From Oscillospiraceae bacterium (lineage in GTDB: Bacteria > Bacillota > Clostridia > Oscillospirales > Ruminococcaceae), in the NCBI GenBank assembly GCA_031285945.1, contig JAITVF010000104.1:1-9193 (forward strand): DNA of 9,193 nucleotides, given 5' to 3'. Under the pieces are notes generated by a model, which did not search any database, was not told where the DNA came from, and worked only from the letters and a program-made list of their open reading frames with translations. Positions 5,626-9,193 of this stretch are shown here, one piece after another (the first letter of the stretch is position 1; every line of letters begins with the position of its first letter). Both the position numbers and the translations under genes were made by a program.

Positions 5626-5690
5626 GCCCGCCGTTTAAATAAAAGATTAAACATACCGCGTTTTCTTTAAAGGTCTTTTACCCGGCGGGC
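5626..5690. repeat. AT-rich block bounded by GC-rich inverted repeat
   Basis: GCCCGCCG (5626-5633) and CGGCGGGC (5683-5690) are exact 8-bp inverted repeats. The 49 bases between them are strongly AT-rich and include two TTAAAC-type words. Flanking TAAA bases also mirror each other with a 2-bp mismatch. Such an arrangement could favour local strand opening or cruciform formation. Function is inferred only. Confidence 0.5.
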
Positions 5691-5751
5691 AGGGGCCGGC
5701 ACGGGGATTTGTAAAAGCGTTTTTTGCGGTTTTAAACAGAACCAACAGCCC

Positions 5752-5766
5752 CTACTACTACTTCTA
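5752..5766 (+). promoter_or_regulatory. DnaA-trio element (basal unwinding system)
   Basis: CTACTACTACTTCTA reads on the other strand, 3' to 5', as GAT GAT GAT GAA GAT. These are five consecutive fits to the DnaA-trio 3'-(G/A)A(T/A)-5'. It is preceded by a GC-rich CAGCCCC and followed by TATATTTATAG, the box-GC-trio-AT order known from Bacillus subtilis oriC. The DnaA filament is expected to grow along the trio strand and melt the AT-rich part. No perfect DnaA box stands just upstream; the nearest candidates are TTTTAAACA (5729-5737) and AACCAACAG (5740-5748). Confidence 0.8.
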
Positions 5767-5808
5767 TATTTATAGCTTATGCTATGCCTGCTATCCGTCT
5801 GACTAACA

Positions 5809-5817
5809 TTATCAACA
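5809..5817 (+). promoter_or_regulatory. DnaA-box-like 9-mer before dnaN
   Basis: TTATCAACA differs from the consensus TTATCCACA at one position. It lies 4 bases before the dnaN Shine-Dalgarno (GGAGG, 5821-5825). The following bases repeat: ATCAACAGCC (5811-5820) matches ACCAACAGCC (5741-5750) at 9 of 10 positions, the latter lying just before the trio run. This hints that both are related DnaA sites. Confidence 0.55.
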
Positions 5818-5833
5818 GCCGGAGGAGATACCT

Positions 5834-6946
5834 GTGAAATGTATTCTTAACAAGAGCTCTTTGAGCGACGCCATTACCAACGTATCCAGAGTAATCGCGG
5901 GAAAGTCGAGCGTTCCCGCCCTGGAGGGGGTTCAGCTCAAGGCGGGGCAGGGAGAGCTCACCCTGACCGGCTACGACATGGAGGCCGGCATAACAACCAC
6001 CATCCCCGCCAATACAGCGGAGGAAGGGGAGATTGTGCTGCCGGCAAGGCTATTTTTAGACATGATAAAAAAGATGGACTGCGAGGAAGTCTCTATAGCC
6101 GTAAACGACCGGATGATAACCGAGATAGCGGGCGGGGCAGCCAGGTTTTCGATACTCGGTATACCCTCGGATGAGTTCCCCGAGCTGCCCAGAGTAGAGG
6201 AGGGGGAGGGAGTGACCCTTGCGCAGGGCGCCCTCAAGTCCATGATAGACCAGACCCTTTTCGCCATAGCCCAGACCGACACCAAGCCCATACACACCGG
6301 CAGCCTCTTCGATTTTGGAAAGGGTAAGATAACGATAGTATCGGTCGACGGGTACCGCCTTGCCCTGCGCAGCGAGGAGACGGATCTCGAAAGCGGCGAG
6401 ATGAGGTTCGTTGTTCCGGGTAAAATCCTCGGCGAAATTGTAAAGCTGTTAAAAGACGGCGGCGAGGAGCCTGTTTCAATGACCGTTTCAAAAAAGCACA
6501 TCGCCTTTAGAATAGGAAGCTACAGCGTAATAAGCAGGCTCTTAGACGGTGAGTTTCTCGATTACAGGCAATCGATCCCCGAGGGGCGGGGAACCACCGT
6601 AAAAGTAGGGGTAAGGGAGCTTATAGACGGCGCCGAAAGGGCATCGCTGCTTATATCGGACAGGCTGCGAAGCCCCCTTAGGGTAACCTTTGGCGAAGAA
6701 GGTCTCATAAAAATATCCTGCTCTACGCCCTTGGGTAAAAGCTACGACGAGGTAGAGTGCGAGCTTTCGGGCGAGACGCTGGAGATAGGCTTTAACAACA
6801 GGTATCTGCTGGACGCTCTGAAGGCCGCCGATACCGATCAGGTCAGAATAGAGCTTTCGGGCCCGCTTTCCCCCATAAAAATACTCCCGCCAGAGGGGGA
6901 GGGCTTTCTCTTTCTGGTTTTGCCGGTGAGGCTTAAAAATGACTGA
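5834..6946 (+). CDS. dnaN: DNA polymerase III beta sliding clamp DnaN
   Basis: DnaN dimerises into a ring around DNA that tethers the replicative polymerase and recruits repair proteins. The 370-residue protein has the three clamp repeats (about 1-125, 126-250, 251-370) with recognisable family stretches: VPALEGVQLKAGQGELTLTGYDME (27-50), GSLFDFGKGKITIVSVDGYRLALRS (156-180), LLDGEFLDYRQSIP (236-249), GFNNRYLLDALKA (319-331) and the C-terminal FLVLPVRL (359-367). The last lines the hydrophobic pocket that binds clamp-interacting peptides, with Leu where Met is common. Translation starts at GTG, 8 bases after GGAGG. The end overlaps the next gene by 8 bases, so dnaN, yaaA and recF probably form one operon. 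Confidence 0.98.
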   Translation: MKCILNKSSLSDAITNVSRVIAGKSSVPALEGVQLKAGQGELTLTGYDMEAGITTTIPANTAEEGEIVLPARLFLDMIKKMDCEEVSIAVNDRMITEIAGGAARFSILGIPSDEFPELPRVEEGEGVTLAQGALKSMIDQTLFAIAQTDTKPIHTGSLFDFGKGKITIVSVDGYRLALRSEETDLESGEMRFVVPGKILGEIVKLLKDGGEEPVSMTVSKKHIAFRIGSYSVISRLLDGEFLDYRQSIPEGRGTTVKVGVRELIDGAERASLLISDRLRSPLRVTFGEEGLIKISCSTPLGKSYDEVECELSGETLEIGFNNRYLLDALKAADTDQVRIELSGPLSPIKILPPEGEGFLFLVLPVRLKND

Positions 6947-7169
6947 TAATATAAAAGAGGTAAAAATCACAACCGAATTTATTAAGCTTGACAGCTTTTT
7001 AAAGTTTTGCGGCGCGGCGGCTACCGGCGGCGAGGCCAAGCTCATGATAGCCGGGGGCAAGGTTTTTGTAGACGCTGAGCCCTGCGCGATGAGGGGTAAA
7101 AAGCTGCGCCCCGGCATGACTGTAGAGATTGACGGAGGTAAAGAGGCTTTTAGGGTGAGCGGCTCTTGA
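6939..7169 (+). CDS. yaaA: S4-domain protein YaaA (small RNA-binding protein)
   Basis: This 76-residue protein is the small S4-domain protein found between dnaN and recF in many Firmicutes. The S4 fold is an RNA-binding module, and Bacillus YaaA has been linked to ribosome assembly. The exact role is not well established. The S4 core is visible as FIKLDSFLKFCGAAATGGEAKLMI (14-37), followed by GGKVFVDAEPCAMRGKKLRPGMTVEI (39-64), a typical alpha-L-like turn with RGKKLRPG. The start ATG lies within dnaN, overlapping it by 8 bases. The TGA stop overlaps the TTG start of recF (TTGA), so all three genes should be coupled in translation. Confidence 0.93.
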   Translation: MTDNIKEVKITTEFIKLDSFLKFCGAAATGGEAKLMIAGGKVFVDAEPCAMRGKKLRPGMTVEIDGGKEAFRVSGS

Positions 7170-8278
7170 GGGTATTAAGCCTTGAGCTCACGGGGTTTCG
7201 CAATCTCCTGAACACGGCCTTTTTGCCTGGGCAGGGGGTAAACGTGATAGCGGGGGACAACGCCCAGGGCAAAACAAATCTTCTCGAGGCATTGTGGCTA
7301 TTTTCCGGCTTAAGGAGCTTCAGGGCCGCAAGAGACGCGGATTATGTGGCCTTTGGGGGAGAAAGCGCCAGGCTGGGGCTTTCGTTTTTTGCGGGAGGCA
7401 GGGAGCAAACGGCGTCTATAAGCCTTATGCCGCCGCAAAAAAAGGTAGCCCTCAACGAGATACCCCTTGAGCGCAGGGGCAGCCTTTCGGGCAGCTTTGC
7501 CGCCGTAGTATTTTCCCCCGATCACTTAGAGCTTGTAAAGCAGGGGCCGGGGAGCCGCCGCCGCCTGATAGATTCCTCGCTCTGCCAGGCGTACCCCAAA
7601 TACGGGGCCGTAGTCCTGGGCTACGAAAAAATACTAAGGCAAAGAAGAGCCGTATTATCAGACATACCCAAAAACCCCGGGCTTATCGATATGCTTGAGG
7701 TATGGGATAAGGGCCTGACAGAATACGGCGGCTATATAACCTTTATGAGGGAGCGCTATATAAACAGGCTTTCGGCTTACGCGCGCGACGCTTACTCGGG
7801 GATAGCGAGCGGTAGTGAGGAAATATCACTCATCTACCGGGCGGGGGCGGGAGAAACAAAGGGTCTTACAGAGCGCGGCGAGTATATATCGCTTGTTAAG
7901 GACGCTGTAAAATCAGCCCGGGCGCAGGATTTAAGGCTGGGAAGAACCACAGCCGGGCCCCACCTGGACGATATCGAGATACTGGTAAACGGCAAGGCCG
8001 CGAGGGCCTTTGGCTCGCAGGGCCAGCAGAGAAGCTGCGTACTCGCCATAAAGCTTGCCGAATGCCGTATACTCGAGGAAGGTGCGGGAGAGCCGCCGGT
8101 AATACTTTTAGACGACGTGATGAGCGAGCTAGACGAGGGAAGGCGGGGCTACCTGCTAAACCACCTGACAGGCCGCCAGGTATTTATAACCTGCTGCGAC
8201 CCGGGCCAGCTTGCGGGCTTAAAGGGCGGCCGGGTTTTTATGATGAAATCAGGGGAATTGGCGCAGCTTGCCACATAA
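7166..8278 (+). CDS. recF: DNA replication and repair protein RecF
   Basis: RecF is an SMC-like ATPase that, with RecO and RecR, loads RecA at single-strand gaps and stalled forks. The 370-residue protein has an intact ATPase: Walker A in GDNAQGKTN (30-38), the ABC-type signature SQGQQRSCVLAIKLAE (284-299) and Walker B with D-loop VILLDDVMSELD (312-323). The start region RVLSLELTGFRNL and the TTAGPHLDDIEILVNGK stretch (261-277) are also typical. The start codon is TTG, overlapping the upstream stop. Only a weak GGGTGA precedes it, so expression probably depends on coupling to the upstream S4 gene. Normal family length; no sign of damage. Confidence 0.97.
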   Translation: MRVLSLELTGFRNLLNTAFLPGQGVNVIAGDNAQGKTNLLEALWLFSGLRSFRAARDADYVAFGGESARLGLSFFAGGREQTASISLMPPQKKVALNEIPLERRGSLSGSFAAVVFSPDHLELVKQGPGSRRRLIDSSLCQAYPKYGAVVLGYEKILRQRRAVLSDIPKNPGLIDMLEVWDKGLTEYGGYITFMRERYINRLSAYARDAYSGIASGSEEISLIYRAGAGETKGLTERGEYISLVKDAVKSARAQDLRLGRTTAGPHLDDIEILVNGKAARAFGSQGQQRSCVLAIKLAECRILEEGAGEPPVILLDDVMSELDEGRRGYLLNHLTGRQVFITCCDPGQLAGLKGGRVFMMKSGELAQLAT

Positions 8279-8294
8279 TTCAACCTAAGACGCA

Positions 8295-8303
8295 TGATAT
8301 AAT
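8295..8303 (+). promoter_or_regulatory. Extended -10 promoter upstream of remB
   Basis: TGATATAAT is a perfect TATAAT (8298-8303) with the TGn extension. It lies about 33 bases before the remB start, in a 57-base gap after recF. No good -35 stands 17 bp upstream (TTGCCA at 8268-8273 is 24 bp away). Extended -10 promoters can work without one, so remB and perhaps gyrB could be transcribed separately from recF. Confidence 0.6.
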
Positions 8304-8335
8304 TTTACTAAGTATATACCGGGAGGATAAATATA

Positions 8336-8602
8336 GTGTACCTCTACCTGGGGCAAAGCACCGTTATAAGCACAAAAGAGGTAATAGGCATCTTCGATCT
8401 CGACAACGCCTCAACCTCGCGGCTGACAAAAGCCTTTCTGGCGGGTGCGCAGAAATCGGGCAAGATTATAGAGGTGAGCGACGAGCTGCCTAAAAGCTTT
8501 GCGGTATGCGAAAAAAACGGAGAAACCAGGGTGTACCTCTCACAGATATCGCCCGCGACTCTTAAAAAAAGGACAGGCTTTTTAAAAGAGTTAGGTATAT
8601 AG
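8336..8602 (+). CDS. remB: Extracellular matrix regulator RemB-like protein (DUF370)
   Basis: The 88-residue protein belongs to the RemA/RemB (DUF370) family, and its place between recF and gyrB is that of Bacillus subtilis remB (yaaB). RemA and RemB activate biofilm matrix genes in Bacillus. RemA forms ring-like oligomers that bind DNA. The N-terminus MYLYLGQSTVISTKEVIGIFDLDNAS and the later TRVYLSQISPATLKKRT are family hallmarks. The start is GTG, 9 bases after GGGAGG (8321-8326). A promoter-like TATAAT lies upstream. In non-biofilm Clostridia its target genes are not known, so the matrix role is only inferred from the family. Confidence 0.92.
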   Translation: MYLYLGQSTVISTKEVIGIFDLDNASTSRLTKAFLAGAQKSGKIIEVSDELPKSFAVCEKNGETRVYLSQISPATLKKRTGFLKELGI

Positions 8603-8610
8603 CTCTGCTT

Positions 8611-8640
8611 TTAATAATTTCTAATAATTTTTAATAACTA
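8611..8640. repeat. Three 10-bp AT-rich tandem units before gyrB
   Basis: TTAATAATTT, CTAATAATTT and TTAATAACTA follow each other without gaps. The first two differ at one base and the third at three. The 10-bp period puts each unit on the same helix face, which favours bent DNA or cooperative protein binding. They lie between the remB stop and the gyrB Shine-Dalgarno (8648-8652 GGAGG, with AGGAAAG closer to the start). Possible roles are gyrB promoter control or a RemB binding site; neither is shown. Confidence 0.65.
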
Positions 8641-8661
8641 TATGCGCGGAGGCAGGAAAGA

Positions 8662-9193
8662 ATGGCGACTAATCCCCAGGAACACAGCTACGACGAAAAT
8701 GACATTCAGGTGCTAGAGGGCCTGGAGGCGGTAAGGAAGCGGCCCGGTATGTATATCGGGACTACCGGGCCCAGGGGGCTTCACCACCTTGTGTACGAAA
8801 TTGTTGATAACTCAATAGACGAGGCCCTGGCAGGCTACTGCGATAAAATAGCGGTTCAGATTCTGCCGGGTGATATCGTAAAGGTTTCGGATAACGGCCG
8901 GGGAATCCCCGTGGGAATACACCCGACCCAGGGGATATCCACCCTTACGGTGGTTTTTACCGTTTTGCACGCCGGCGGCAAATTCGGCGGGGGGGGCTAC
9001 AACGTTTCGGGCGGGCTCCACGGGGTGGGAGCGTCGGTCGTAAACGCCCTCTCGCAGTGGCTGGAGGTCGAGGTCTGCGACGGCGAAAACCGCCACTATC
9101 AGCGCTATGAGCGGGGCGAGCCGGTAACGGAGGTTGAGGTTTCGCCCTGCCGGGACGAAAAGGGTACGAGGATAGCCTTTAAGCCCGATCCCG
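8662..9193 (+). CDS. gyrB: DNA gyrase subunit B, N-terminal part
   Basis: GyrB is the ATPase subunit of gyrase, which introduces negative supercoils ahead of forks. The first 177 codons are visible; the gene continues past the window end. The GHKL ATPase features are all present: [15 protein letters not shown] (45-59) with catalytic Glu46 and Mg-binding Asn50, [12 protein letters not shown] (77-88) with the adenine-contacting Asp, and the ATP lid [22 protein letters not shown] (102-123). The N-terminus [33 protein letters not shown] is typical. ATG follows AGGAAAG and GGAGG. The gyrA gene commonly follows but lies outside the window. The upstream AT-rich repeats may be part of its control region. 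Confidence 0.98.
   Translation, partial: MATNPQEHSYDENDIQVLEGLEAVRKRPGMYIGTTGPRGLHHLVYEIVDNSIDEALAGYCDKIAVQILPGDIVKVSDNGRGIPVGIHPTQGISTLTVVFTVLHAGGKFGGGGYNVSGGLHGVGASVVNALSQWLEVEVCDGENRHYQRYERGEPVTEVEVSPCRDEKGTRIAFKPDP

Larger units (their letters stand above)
5509..5737. repeat. Cluster of TTAAAC / GTTTAA motifs
   Basis: The word TTAAAC or its complement occurs at 5509-5516 (as palindrome GTTTAAAC), 5538-5543, 5607-5612, 5615-5621 (TTTAAAC), 5633-5638 (GTTTAA), 5647-5652 and 5731-5737 (TTTAAAC). For a 60-65% AT sequence a rough estimate is well under one such site in this gap. The cluster stops at the DnaA-trio run. It could be a lineage-specific protein-binding motif or part of an easily melted zone. 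The role is unknown. Confidence 0.6.
5493..5833 (+). other. oriC, right part: dnaA-dnaN intergenic region with unwinding site
   Basis: This 341-base AT-rich gap is unusually rich in structure. In order it holds a hairpin with T-rich tail (5526-5560), an inverted repeat (5566-5606), an AT-rich block between GC-rich inverted arms (5626-5690), a GC-rich patch (5681-5706), TTAAAC words throughout (5509-5737), a DnaA-trio run (5752-5766), the AT-rich run TATATTTATAG (5767-5775 plus) and a DnaA-box-like TTATCAACA (5809-5817). In Bacillus-type origins DNA melting occurs in this gap. The trio run strongly suggests the same here. No ORF is seen and no dnaN promoter is convincing. Confidence 0.85.

Noticed and set aside
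8062..8493. 143-codon plus-strand frame spanning the end of recF and start of remB
   Set aside because: It is out of frame with both recognised proteins and has no family features.
1..9193. Novel defence, mobile or biosynthetic system
   Set aside because: All coding space is filled by conserved origin-region housekeeping genes in the usual order. No transposase, integrase, CRISPR array, toxin-antitoxin pair, tRNA or rRNA was seen.

Overview
This window is the replication-origin neighbourhood of a bacterial chromosome. The gene order is mnmE-jag-yidC-yidD-rnpA-rpmH on the minus strand and dnaA-dnaN-yaaA-recF-remB-gyrB on the plus strand, the classic Firmicutes oriC arrangement. A RemB/DUF370 gene between recF and gyrB, a Jag protein ending in LYGKIELD, and a YidC without an N-terminal lipoprotein signal point to Clostridia, probably an Oscillospirales-like anaerobe. 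That placement is from protein character and synteny only. The DNA is moderately GC-rich in genes, with frequent ATA and AGG codons, and clearly AT-rich in the two origin gaps.

Left arm (1-3765, minus strand): the 5' end of mnmE (tRNA U34 modification) runs off the window edge. A 258-base gap with no convincing gene separates it from jag. Next come jag, yidC, yidD and rnpA, tightly packed with two 4-base ATGA overlaps, and then rpmH, which has a TTG start and only 44 codons. A hairpin plus U-tract between rpmH and rnpA should reduce transcription past rpmH. A consensus TTGACA/TATAAT promoter drives the cluster.

Centre (3766-5833): a bipartite origin. The left part, upstream of dnaA, holds a dnaA promoter candidate, an inverted repeat, paired direct repeats and a tandem 12-bp repeat carrying two near-consensus DnaA boxes just before the dnaA ribosome binding site. 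The right part, between dnaA and dnaN, holds five consecutive DnaA-trio triplets followed by an AT-rich run, which is the signature of the bacterial basal unwinding system. It also holds a cluster of TTAAAC motifs and several inverted repeats.

Right arm (4155-9193, plus strand): dnaA (initiator), dnaN (sliding clamp), an S4-domain protein, recF (gap repair) and remB overlap or sit close together. The partial gyrB follows. Both arms are transcribed away from the origin, so they run with replication forks. The genes encode initiation, clamp, repair, supercoiling, membrane insertion, RNase P, a ribosomal protein and tRNA modification. No foreign or novel multi-gene system is visible. The most interesting material is the non-coding origin DNA and a few oddities in mnmE, jag and dnaA.
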